From Clostridia bacterium (GTDB lineage Bacteria; Bacillota_A; Clostridia; Oscillospirales; Acutalibacteraceae), in contig JAILQN010000171.1 of NCBI GenBank assembly GCA_024699005.1, forward strand, positions 1-14,880: a DNA stretch of 14,880 bases, written 5' to 3'. The translations under genes and the position numbers were made by a program. This document shows positions 7,513 through 14,413 of this stretch, in pieces. Positions within the stretch are counted from its first letter, which is position 1; each line of letters opens with the position of its first letter. The notes beneath the pieces were generated by a model. That model was not told the DNA's origin. It saw only the letters and a list, made by a program, of their open reading frames with translations, and made no database searches.

Positions 7513-8220
7513 ATGGATGAGGCTTTTGTCCGGATAGGCGATAACATAGCGAGGATCAGAGAAGAAATAAGAAATGCGGAACTGCGGGCAGGCGCAGAAG
7601 AAAACAGCGTGCGGCTGATGGCTGTCACCAAGACCGTCGCCCCGGAGCTTATCAACCGCGCTATAGACTGCGGGATAGATCTGATCGGCGAAAACAAAGT
7701 CCAGGAGTTCCTGCTCAAACGGGATTCGTTGAATCTTGAAGGTGTGGAAAAACGTCTGATAGGTCATCTGCAGACTAACAAGGTCAAAAAAATCGTCGGC
7801 GAAGTCGATCTCATCGAATCGGTCGACAGTGTGAATCTGGCCCGCGAGATCGGCAAACGCGCCGGGCTCCTAGGCATAACGCAGGACGTACTTATTGAAG
7901 TCAATGTCGGCGGCGAGGAATCAAAGACGGGGCTGGATAAATCGAAACTGACCGAAACGGTGGATGAGATAGCCGAAATCGGCGGCATCAGGGTCCGCGG
8001 ACTCATGACAATAGCGCCGATCTGCGAAAAAAGTGCGCAGGTTCGAAATTTTTTTACCGAAATGTATAAACTATTTATTGACATACAGTCCGAAAAAAAG
8101 GATAATATAGATATGCAAATATTGTCGATGGGTATGTCCGGAGATTATATCGACGCCGTCCTCTGCGGTTCCAATTCCGTCAGGGTCGGCTCTGCGATAT
8201 TCGGCGCCAGGCATTATTGA
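7513..8220 (+). CDS. yggS: YggS/YlmE-family PLP homeostasis protein
   Basis: A 235-aa protein of usual length belonging to the PLP-binding fold-type III family (YggS, YlmE, human PROSC/PLPBP), thought to hold and deliver pyridoxal phosphate rather than catalyse a known reaction. The cofactor lysine is K40 in RLMAVTKT. Other family motifs are IGENKVQEF, LIGHLQTNKVK and, near the C-terminus, LSMGMSGDY and VRVGSAIFGAR. AGGGGG (7496-7501) lies 11 bases before the ATG, within the end of the upstream gene. Immediate linkage to sepF matches ylmE-sepF in Bacillus. Its stop TGA overlaps the strong Shine-Dalgarno of sepF, suggesting coupled expression. Confidence 0.95.
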   Translation: MDEAFVRIGDNIARIREEIRNAELRAGAEENSVRLMAVTKTVAPELINRAIDCGIDLIGENKVQEFLLKRDSLNLEGVEKRLIGHLQTNKVKKIVGEVDLIESVDSVNLAREIGKRAGLLGITQDVLIEVNVGGEESKTGLDKSKLTETVDEIAEIGGIRVRGLMTIAPICEKSAQVRNFFTEMYKLFIDIQSEKKDNIDMQILSMGMSGDYIDAVLCGSNSVRVGSAIFGARHY

Positions 8221-8229
8221 GGTGATTAA

Positions 8230-9129
8230 ATGGATTTAGGTGAATTTGTTAAAACTGCTTTCGGGAGCGAGGAGAAGGAACCGATGGCGCCTTTGTTTGC
8301 TGACGGCGCTCCGCCGTCAGCGGGCAATAACGGCAGACGGGATATGCCCCGCGACAATACCGTCAGGATCCAGGCTCCTGCCGGGGGCGGCCGTCCCAAA
8401 AAGGAAAAGAAGGGTTGGTTTTTCGGCAGGAAGGAATCTGCTCCTTACGTGTCCAACAGCAGAGAGAGACCTGCTCCCGTGCAGGGCGCTCCTGTGGCCG
8501 GTTCCGGCCGTCCCGCTGCCGGGAATACGAGACAGGCGTCTCCGCAGAATATCCGGCAGCAGCCTCCGCGCCGTGCCCCGGGACCGGGATACACGCAGAA
8601 CGCAAGACCCGCCGCACCGGCAAATCCGCCGCGAAGCACAAATCAGAGCTCATGGCAGCGGAAACAGAACGAGGGGGCGGACGTGTTCACTGGCTTCGGG
8701 AAAAAGCGTTCCCGTCCCGCCGACCCGCTCGAAACCTTTGATGTCCCTGCAAAACAACCGGGATCAGCCGGCAGGATCATGAATATGAACGGTGATTCGG
8801 TAGGCGGCGGTTCCGTCCCTATACGCATTTATACACCCAGAAAGGTCGAGGATAAGGCCACGGGCAAAAAAATGCACTACGGCGAATACAAGCGTATAAT
8901 CGACGATTTCGTTGCGGGCTGCATAGTGATGCTTAACCTTAAAAATCTTGACACCGGTGCGGACGACGAAAAGAACAAGGTGCTCTGCCTCGTGTTCGGC
9001 GCCGTCGCTGCGGTGGACGGTTATATCTATATGATAGCCGATAACATGTATATTATTGCGCGCAACGACACAGACGTCGCCGGCGCTATAAAAGAGGGCA
9101 GGGTCGGCGCCTATATGCCCGGAATGTAA
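8230..9129 (+). CDS. sepF: Cell division protein SepF with a long basic linker
   Basis: SepF tethers FtsZ to the membrane and organises the Z ring. The short N-terminal segment MDLGEFVKTAFG fits the amphipathic membrane-binding helix. The C-terminal SepF fold spans about 196-290, with IRIYTPRKVED, GCIVMLNLKNLD and FGAVAAVDGYIYMIADNMYIIA. At 299 aa it is about twice the usual length. The extra is a Pro/Arg/Gln/Gly-rich, probably disordered linker (about 17-195), clearly basic with roughly 28 K/R against 11 D/E by hand count. It contains GFGKKRSRP (155-163), which resembles the C-terminus of the next gene product. AGGTG (8220-8224) sits 5 bases before the ATG. Identity is firm; the linker function is unknown. 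Confidence 0.92.
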   Translation: MDLGEFVKTAFGSEEKEPMAPLFADGAPPSAGNNGRRDMPRDNTVRIQAPAGGGRPKKEKKGWFFGRKESAPYVSNSRERPAPVQGAPVAGSGRPAAGNTRQASPQNIRQQPPRRAPGPGYTQNARPAAPANPPRSTNQSSWQRKQNEGADVFTGFGKKRSRPADPLETFDVPAKQPGSAGRIMNMNGDSVGGGSVPIRIYTPRKVEDKATGKKMHYGEYKRIIDDFVAGCIVMLNLKNLDTGADDEKNKVLCLVFGAVAAVDGYIYMIADNMYIIARNDTDVAGAIKEGRVGAYMPGM

Positions 9130-9164
9130 TAACCTGAACTGTAATAAAAAAGGAGACTTCCGAA

Positions 9165-11858
9165 ATGACAACATCTGACGAAATAAGACGCTATACTTTT
9201 GACATGACTCCCGACGGGAACTACGACCGTCGCAGTGTCGAGGAATTCCGCGGCCAGACCGCTACGGCATATGAGAAGCTCTATGCGGAAAACCGGGAGC
9301 TTGCGAAGCGTTTGTCCCTCTTTGCGAAAAAGCTGGAGGATTACAAGAAAAACGAGGATTACATGACCGACGCTATGCTGCAGGCTCAGAAATCGGCGGC
9401 CCAGACCATTTCGGGCGCCGAGGATGTCGTGGCTCAGATGATGGATGCCGCCAAGAACGAGGGCAGAAACATCATAAACGCAGCAAGGGAGCAGGCAAAG
9501 GGTGTTTACGTCGACCGTGACCGGATAATCGCCGAAGCGGCAGAGGAAGCTGAGCGTATACGCGCCGAGGCGGAGGAACAGGCTTCCGTTACCCTTGATC
9601 AGGCGGCGCAGAAGGCGGACGATATACTTGTAGAGACAGGCAAGGAAAACCGCAAGACCATAGCTGACGCCAACGAACAGGCTGCTGCGATAATTCAGGA
9701 GGCGGAGACCAAGGCTGCGGAGATAATCGTTGCCGCCAACAAAAACGCCGATGAGATAGCGGGCGAAGCAAAACGTCAGGCAGGTGCAGCCGCAGAGGCC
9801 GCCATCACAGCCGCTGTTGAGGAACGCAACAACGCCGCGATGGAGGCCAGCGCCATCAAGGACGCCGCCCACAGAAGCGCCGCCGAGACCGCCAGAAATA
9901 TATTTGACGCCGCCAATTCCGCGAAGCGCGAGGCGGACGAGCTCAGAAACGAAGCGTATGATATAAGGATGGACGCCGTGAATAAGGCGGACAAGATCGT
10001 GGGTGACGCGGTGCGCGAGGCGGAGGAGACCCGCTTAAAAACCGAGGAATACGTTTCCGAAGTCAATAAGTCGGTGCTGTCCGAGTCGGTGAAGCTTCTT
10101 CTTAAGACACAGGCGGACGCCGATAAGATAAACGCCGCGCTGGATTCCGAGTATGCGAGATATACCGCTCTCAAATCCTTTGCCGACAACGCTTACGCCG
10201 AGCTTTACAGGAAGCTGGACGATATAGACGCAATGTTCAATTCCGGGCTGCATGACGTCAACGCGGTCTTCAACAAGGTCATCGGCGGGATAACCGCCGA
10301 GTCCAAGACGCTTCCCGAGCAGTCGGAGGACTTCAGGTTCAGACTGGAGGGCGGCGTGTTCTCCACAGGCGTGGATGCCGAAGCGCTTAAAGCGGATGTG
10401 GAAAGCGGAGATTCCGAGGCTGTGCTCAGGCGGTTTGATATAGACGCCGCCGCCGTATACGCAGGCACTCTGGATAAGCTCGCCGTCAGAAGGGATCTGA
10501 CCGAAGGCGCCGAGACCGCCGTGACGGAGCGCTTTGACGCTCAGCGCGCCGCGATCGAGGAAGAGTTTGCCGGGGCTCCGCAGGGATCGGAAAAACTGAC
10601 GAGCGAATTCCAGAATAAGATCCTCGGCGTAGAGCCGGAGGAGCAGCCCGCAGAGGAGCCGGAAGCCGAAAAAGCGGCTGCCGTGCCCGCGGAGGACGTA
10701 TCCGTTGCGGAACAGGATGCGGCTGTCGCAGAGGAACTGCCGGCGGAAGAAGCGCCGGAGGAGCAGTACTCCGCTTATGACGAGACTGCCGAACAATATC
10801 CGGCGGACGCGGAACCCGAGGAAGAAGAAACGGAACAGGAGAACGAAGTTCCTGCACAGGATTATATCACAGACGCCGAGCTTGAGGATATAACGATCCC
10901 GGATGAATTTGAGGATCTTGGCGATGACGCTGCCGGAGCGGCCGCACCGGTACCGGAGGAACAGCCGGCGGAGGAGTACGAAGTCCCGGCAGCCGAGAAA
11001 TCTTTATGGGAGTATCCCGCCGGGCCGGTTGCGGAGGAACCTGTTTCAGAGGAAGCCGTCGAAGTCGCATCCGTGTCCGGAGAGACTATACCGGCGGACG
11101 CCCTCGGGGATACATCCGTATCCGAAGAGTCTGTACCGGAAGATGCCGCCGAGGATGCACCCGCATCTGAAGAAATGATGCCGGAGGACGCTGTTTACGG
11201 GGAGGCCGAGCCGGAAGTACCCGCGTATGAGGAACCCGTTGCGGAAGAAGCTGTCGGGGAAGTCCCCGGGCAGGAGGCTCACATCGAGGATACTCAGGTT
11301 GAGGAGGAAACCTCTCCGGCGGATGATTATGTTTTCGAGTTTGAGGACATATCCGATTCCGGTGAGTATGAAAATGACGCTGCCGCGGAACCGGCGGAAG
11401 CGCCTGCCAGGTCTGAAACGACACAGGAAAGCGCCGAAGAGATTGAGCAGGCCGTGGAAAACGATAATGATGATATATTCGGCGGCGAGTGGGAAGATCT
11501 GGACGAGGATATCGTTCCCGATCCTTTCGCTCTTGACGACAGCAATTCTTTCGATCCGACGAGATTGGTTTCCGGCATGGAAGACGATGCGGGCGATGAT
11601 CCCGATCCGGTGGAACTTGCCGATATCCGTGCGGCTGAAATCGCGGAGCCCAATGAGGAAATTGAGCCGGAAGGCGGTTTCGCCATCGACCGCGACGACA
11701 CCTATGATGACGAAGGCTCCCGTTCCGAGCTTGGCAGGCTTGTGATAGAGGAGATCAATTCCGTCACGGCGTACGAGGGCGACGAAAAAAAACCGGACGT
11801 TCTCCCGAATAATAACAACGTCGGATTCGGAAAAAAGAAAAAAAAGAAACACAGATAA
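9165..11858 (+). CDS. Giant DivIVA-like coiled-coil protein with acidic repeat tail and poly-Lys end
   Basis: An 897-aa protein, several times longer than typical DivIVA (150-250 aa). Residues 10-75 resemble DivIVA: NYDRRSVEEF matches the GYDxDEVxEF signature, then a coiled coil starts. The exposed Phe-Arg of the membrane-binding loop appears replaced by D17-G18 if aligned on YD. Ala/Glu/Lys-rich helix with coiled-coil character runs to about 330, followed by a helical region to about 485. Residues 490-883 are highly acidic (Glu/Ala/Pro/Asp) and probably disordered, with three 15-aa repeats at 636-680. The protein ends GFGKKKKKKHR. AGGAG (9151-9155) lies 9 bases before the ATG. Placement after sepF and before lspA matches divIVA in Bacillota, so a polar or septal scaffold role is likely (inference). 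Confidence 0.8.
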   Translation: MTTSDEIRRYTFDMTPDGNYDRRSVEEFRGQTATAYEKLYAENRELAKRLSLFAKKLEDYKKNEDYMTDAMLQAQKSAAQTISGAEDVVAQMMDAAKNEGRNIINAAREQAKGVYVDRDRIIAEAAEEAERIRAEAEEQASVTLDQAAQKADDILVETGKENRKTIADANEQAAAIIQEAETKAAEIIVAANKNADEIAGEAKRQAGAAAEAAITAAVEERNNAAMEASAIKDAAHRSAAETARNIFDAANSAKREADELRNEAYDIRMDAVNKADKIVGDAVREAEETRLKTEEYVSEVNKSVLSESVKLLLKTQADADKINAALDSEYARYTALKSFADNAYAELYRKLDDIDAMFNSGLHDVNAVFNKVIGGITAESKTLPEQSEDFRFRLEGGVFSTGVDAEALKADVESGDSEAVLRRFDIDAAAVYAGTLDKLAVRRDLTEGAETAVTERFDAQRAAIEEEFAGAPQGSEKLTSEFQNKILGVEPEEQPAEEPEAEKAAAVPAEDVSVAEQDAAVAEELPAEEAPEEQYSAYDETAEQYPADAEPEEEETEQENEVPAQDYITDAELEDITIPDEFEDLGDDAAGAAAPVPEEQPAEEYEVPAAEKSLWEYPAGPVAEEPVSEEAVEVASVSGETIPADALGDTSVSEESVPEDAAEDAPASEEMMPEDAVYGEAEPEVPAYEEPVAEEAVGEVPGQEAHIEDTQVEEETSPADDYVFEFEDISDSGEYENDAAAEPAEAPARSETTQESAEEIEQAVENDNDDIFGGEWEDLDEDIVPDPFALDDSNSFDPTRLVSGMEDDAGDDPDPVELADIRAAEIAEPNEEIEPEGGFAIDRDDTYDDEGSRSELGRLVIEEINSVTAYEGDEKKPDVLPNNNNVGFGKKKKKKHR
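11070..11204 (+). repeat. Three tandem 45-bp degenerate repeats in the DivIVA-like tail
   Basis: Three adjacent in-frame 45-base units (11070-11114, 11115-11159, 11160-11204) encode 15-residue repeats at residues 636-680. The pattern is roughly S-V-S-E-E-x-x-P-E-D-A-x-x-x-x. The third unit begins P-A-S instead of S-V-S. DNA similarity between units is partial, implying an older duplication followed by drift. Confidence 0.65.
11831..11846 (+). other. Two in-frame A AAA AAG slippery heptamers at the end of the DivIVA-like gene
   Basis: The heptamer A AAA AAG occurs in the zero frame at 11831-11837 and 11840-11846, encoding part of the terminal Lys run. This is the classic bacterial -1 slippage sequence known from dnaX. 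A -1 shift would bypass the TAA at 11856-11858 and stop at 11879-11881, over the lspA start. I see no clear Shine-Dalgarno stimulator upstream and no strong downstream hairpin, so programmed shifting is unproven. Confidence 0.35.
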
Positions 11859-11873
11859 TAACGACTGACAGGC

Positions 11874-12584
11874 ATGAATAATTCTCAAAGTTCAAATCTC
11901 AACACTCAGAATTCAAAACATGGCTCAGGCGCGCGTTCCGCTGTGCTGCGGATACTCACGCTGGTCATTGAATTTGCATCTGTCGCGGTTCTGATCTGGC
12001 TGGACCGTTACATTAAATCCATAGCAGTATTATACAAAGGCAAGGAAGACAGGGTCGTTCTGCAGGATATACTGAGCCTGACCTATACCGAGAATTCCGG
12101 TATGGCGTGGGGGCTGCTGTCCGGCGCGACGAAATTCATCACGATCCTTACCGTTCTGCTTTTGGGGCTGCTGGTCATAACGCTGATAACCGGTTTCGTT
12201 CGCGGTCCCGTGGGCTCTGTCGGTATGGTCATGATCATATCCGGCGGCGTGGGCAACGTAATAGACAGGCTGCGTCTCGGTTATGTGGTCGATTATATCC
12301 GTTTTGATTTTATCAATTTCCCGGTGTTCAATTTCGCGGACATACTGGTTGTCATCGGAGTGATACTTTTCGCTGTCTGGCTGATAATAACCACAGCTAA
12401 AGATGACGCCGCCGCGCGCGAGCGCAAAATAGGCAAGGCAAAAGACAGAGCGAGGCAGAAACGCGAGCTGCTGAATTCGGAGCTGAATGTGCCGGTATCG
12501 GAAAACGCGCCTGTCTATCAGAACCGCGGCGATGAAATGAAAGTTGCCAGAGCGCCGGGAGATAAGGGCGGAGCTGACAATTAA
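11874..12584 (+). CDS. lspA: Lipoprotein signal peptidase (signal peptidase II)
   Basis: A 236-aa membrane aspartyl protease that cleaves signal peptides from diacylglyceryl-modified prolipoproteins. Four membrane segments are visible at about 27-43, 82-104, 108-125 and 150-170. Family motifs are TENSGMAW (72-79), GNVIDR (127-132), and the probable catalytic pair D140 (YVVDYI) and D156 (FNFADI). Compared with a usual ~160 aa it has an Asn/Ser/Gln-rich N-terminal extension (1-20) encoded by a 7-bp repeat array, and a charged ~65-residue C-terminal tail after the last helix. ATG 11874 has no usable Shine-Dalgarno (AGG only 1 base away). GTG 11943 is the alternative start. The stop abuts the next gene's GTG with no gap. 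Confidence 0.94.
   Translation: MNNSQSSNLNTQNSKHGSGARSAVLRILTLVIEFASVAVLIWLDRYIKSIAVLYKGKEDRVVLQDILSLTYTENSGMAWGLLSGATKFITILTVLLLGLLVITLITGFVRGPVGSVGMVMIISGGVGNVIDRLRLGYVVDYIRFDFINFPVFNFADILVVIGVILFAVWLIITTAKDDAAARERKIGKAKDRARQKRELLNSELNVPVSENAPVYQNRGDEMKVARAPGDKGGADN
11885..11919. repeat. Tandem 7-bp repeat array inside the 5' end of lspA
   Basis: Five consecutive heptamers, each beginning TCA, with an A-rich middle and consensus close to TCAAAAC (the last unit is exactly that). They encode part of the Ser/Asn/Gln-rich N-terminal extension. The preceding bases 11874-11880, including the start codon, read ATGAATA, identical to the unit of the array at 620-654. Seven is not a multiple of three, so gain or loss of one unit would shift the lspA frame. 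Confidence 0.7.
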
Positions 12585-13505
12585 GTGGATCCTTTTTGTA
12601 ATGACCGGAGCCCGGAACTGACGGCCGACAGGTCAGGCGAGCGTCTGGACAGTTTTGTCACCCGCTCGGTGGAGGATATCTCCCGTTCCGCGGCGCAGAA
12701 GCTTATCGAAACCGGGAACGTGCTCGTGAACGGCTCAGTTACCGCCAAAGCCTTTAAACTCCGCGAGGGAGATTCGGTCCGGATCGAACTTCCGGAACCG
12801 GAAGCCGCTGATATATTGCCGGAAGATATCCCGCTCGATATCGTTTACGAGGATACTGACGTTATCGTGGTAAACAAGCCCAAGGGAATGGTGGTCCACC
12901 CGGCGGCGGGCAATTATGCCGGCACCCTGGTGAACGCGCTTATGTATCACTGCGGAGACAGTCTTTCCGGCATCAACGGCGAAATACGCCCGGGCATAGT
13001 ACACCGGATAGACAAGGACACAAGCGGGCTGCTGGTGGTTGCCAAAAACGATAAGGCGCATATCTTTCTGGCGGAGCAGCTGAAAGCTCACTCTATGAAG
13101 CGCGAGTATATGGCTGTGGTCCGCGGAGGTTTCAAAGAAGACGAGGGCGTTATTTCCGCGCCTCTGGGCCGATCTCCTCACGACCGTAAAAAACAGGCAG
13201 TTAACGGCATAAATCCCCGTCCCGCCGTGACGCATTATCAAATACTCGAACGTTTTGATAAGTTTTCTCTCTGCAGATTCGCTCTCGAGACCGGGCGCAC
13301 CCATCAGATACGCGTACACTGCGCGTACATGGGACATCCTGTCGCGGGGGACACAGTTTACGGGGGCGAGAAAAACGCATGCGGTCTTGCCGGACAGTGC
13401 CTGCACGCGAAGACCCTCGGTTTCATTCATCCGGCCACGGGTGAGTTTATGGATTTTGATTCTCCGCTTCCTGAGTATTTCCGGAACTTCCTGAAAAAAC
13501 TATGA
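12585..13505 (+). CDS. rluD: RluA/RluD-family 23S rRNA pseudouridine synthase
   Basis: A 306-aa enzyme that converts specific uridines in large-subunit rRNA to pseudouridine. An N-terminal S4 RNA-binding domain (about 18-75: ERLDSFVTRSVEDISRSAAQ, then VLVNGSV) is followed by the catalytic domain with VVNKPKGMVVHP, the active-site motif HRIDKDTSG (140-148, catalytic D143) and GRTHQIRVH. The start is GTG 12585, directly after the lspA stop. GGAG at 12570-12573 is 11 bases upstream and no in-frame ATG occurs before conserved sequence. The lspA-rluD order is common in Bacillota (ylyB in Bacillus). The stop overlaps the next gene by 4 bases (ATGA). Exact target positions (RluD versus RluA type) cannot be read from sequence alone. 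Confidence 0.94.
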   Translation: MDPFCNDRSPELTADRSGERLDSFVTRSVEDISRSAAQKLIETGNVLVNGSVTAKAFKLREGDSVRIELPEPEAADILPEDIPLDIVYEDTDVIVVNKPKGMVVHPAAGNYAGTLVNALMYHCGDSLSGINGEIRPGIVHRIDKDTSGLLVVAKNDKAHIFLAEQLKAHSMKREYMAVVRGGFKEDEGVISAPLGRSPHDRKKQAVNGINPRPAVTHYQILERFDKFSLCRFALETGRTHQIRVHCAYMGHPVAGDTVYGGEKNACGLAGQCLHAKTLGFIHPATGEFMDFDSPLPEYFRNFLKKL

Positions 13506-14353
13506 TGAAAAAAGCATCTGTCGCCATCGGCGCCGCGGCGTTTGCCGCGCTAATCTCCGCCGCGATATCCGACAACATGCTGACTGTTTCGGAATATCGC
13601 GTCGGCACCGGCAGGCTTTGCGCGCCCCTGAGGGTGACTGCTCTGTCCGATCTTCACACGGCCCGGTTCGGACGCGGCAACAAACGGCTCATCCGCGCTG
13701 TCGCCGGTACCGACCCGGATATGATCCTGCTCGCGGGCGATTTCTTTGATAAAACTTTTGACAGGACGACCTGCGACGCCGCCTGCTCCCTGATCGGCGA
13801 TCTTTCGGAACTCGCTCCCGTGTACTTCACTCCGGGCAACCACGATATGCGCACGGACGTTGAGGCGGGCGTAAATCATAAGCAGCTTGCGCAAAGCGCC
13901 GGAGCGGTTTATTTTGACGGCGGATATATTGACCGTGACCTGCCTCAGGGCAAAATCCGGATAGGCGGTATTTTTGATTACGGTATATATCCGGAGGACT
14001 ACGGCGAACACTGGCACGGGTCCGCGGTCTATAGATTCATGAGGGATTTTGAGGATACGGACAGGGTCAGCATACTGATACTGCACCGGCCCAATACGCT
14101 CATATATACCCGGGGGCAAAACGACGACTGGAATATCGACGCAGTTATTTCGGGGCACGATCACGGCGGGCTGTGGCGGCTGCCTTTTGTCGGCGGCTTG
14201 TTCTGCCCGGAACAGGGGTTCTTCCCGGAGTTCACAAAGGGCGAATACGCGATAAACGGCACGAGGATGTTCCTGTCGTCCGGTCTGGACGGATATTATA
14301 TGGTCCCCCGGATGTTCAATCCGCCCGAAATAATGTCGTTGATTTTTGAATGA
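13502..14353 (+). CDS. Membrane-anchored metallophosphoesterase (calcineurin-like)
   Basis: A 283-aa predicted dinuclear-metal phosphoesterase. A hydrophobic N-terminal segment (about 5-24) after MMKK suggests a membrane anchor or signal, placing the domain outside the membrane. Metal-ligand motifs appear in order: D50-L-H52, GDFFD (79-83), GNHD (112-115), H195 in LILHRP, and GHDHGG (218-223, H219 and H221). The layout resembles the YkuE/YaeI-type group, some of which act on envelope lipids or nucleotides; the substrate here is unknown. The ATG overlaps the rluD stop (ATGA) and ATG 13505 is an equally possible start. No Shine-Dalgarno other than coupling is evident. It appears to be the last gene of the long unit, although no clear terminator follows. 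Confidence 0.88.
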   Translation: MMKKASVAIGAAAFAALISAAISDNMLTVSEYRVGTGRLCAPLRVTALSDLHTARFGRGNKRLIRAVAGTDPDMILLAGDFFDKTFDRTTCDAACSLIGDLSELAPVYFTPGNHDMRTDVEAGVNHKQLAQSAGAVYFDGGYIDRDLPQGKIRIGGIFDYGIYPEDYGEHWHGSAVYRFMRDFEDTDRVSILILHRPNTLIYTRGQNDDWNIDAVISGHDHGGLWRLPFVGGLFCPEQGFFPEFTKGEYAINGTRMFLSSGLDGYYMVPRMFNPPEIMSLIFE

Positions 14354-14374
14354 TATTATTATCAATAACCATTA

Positions 14375-14380
14375 TATAAT
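14375..14380 (+). promoter_or_regulatory. Probable -10 box for the transketolase gene
   Basis: A perfect TATAAT lies in the AT-rich 60-bp gap between the phosphoesterase and the transketolase, 34 bases before the ATG. No good -35 box is found 16-18 bases upstream (weak TGATAT at 14351-14356). The gap also holds a short inverted repeat TGATA/TATCA at 14351-14364. Confidence 0.4.
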
Positions 14381-14400
14381 CAAAACCCAAAATTCACACA
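14380..14400. repeat. Short tandem 7-bp repeat array before the transketolase Shine-Dalgarno
   Basis: Three heptamers in phase, starting with TCAAAAC (identical to the last lspA unit) followed by two degenerate copies. The array ends at the first base of the strong AGGAGGT ribosome binding site at 14400-14406. With only three units, two of them degenerate, it is the weakest member of the set. Confidence 0.45.
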
Positions 14401-14413
14401 GGAGGTCTCTGAA

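Noticed and set aside
9111..9872. Minus-strand open frame opposite the DivIVA-like coiled coil
   Set aside because: Apparent hydrophobic protein is the mirror of an Ala/Glu-rich coiled coil; a known artefact of such composition.
9165..11858. DivIVA-like gene as a secreted surface or adhesin-type repeat protein
   Set aside because: No signal peptide, membrane helix or sorting motif is visible, and the N-terminus and gene context fit an intracellular DivIVA-type scaffold.
11920..11994. ATG directly after the lspA heptamer array as an alternative gene start
   Set aside because: It is out of frame with lspA and reaches a stop after about 24 codons.
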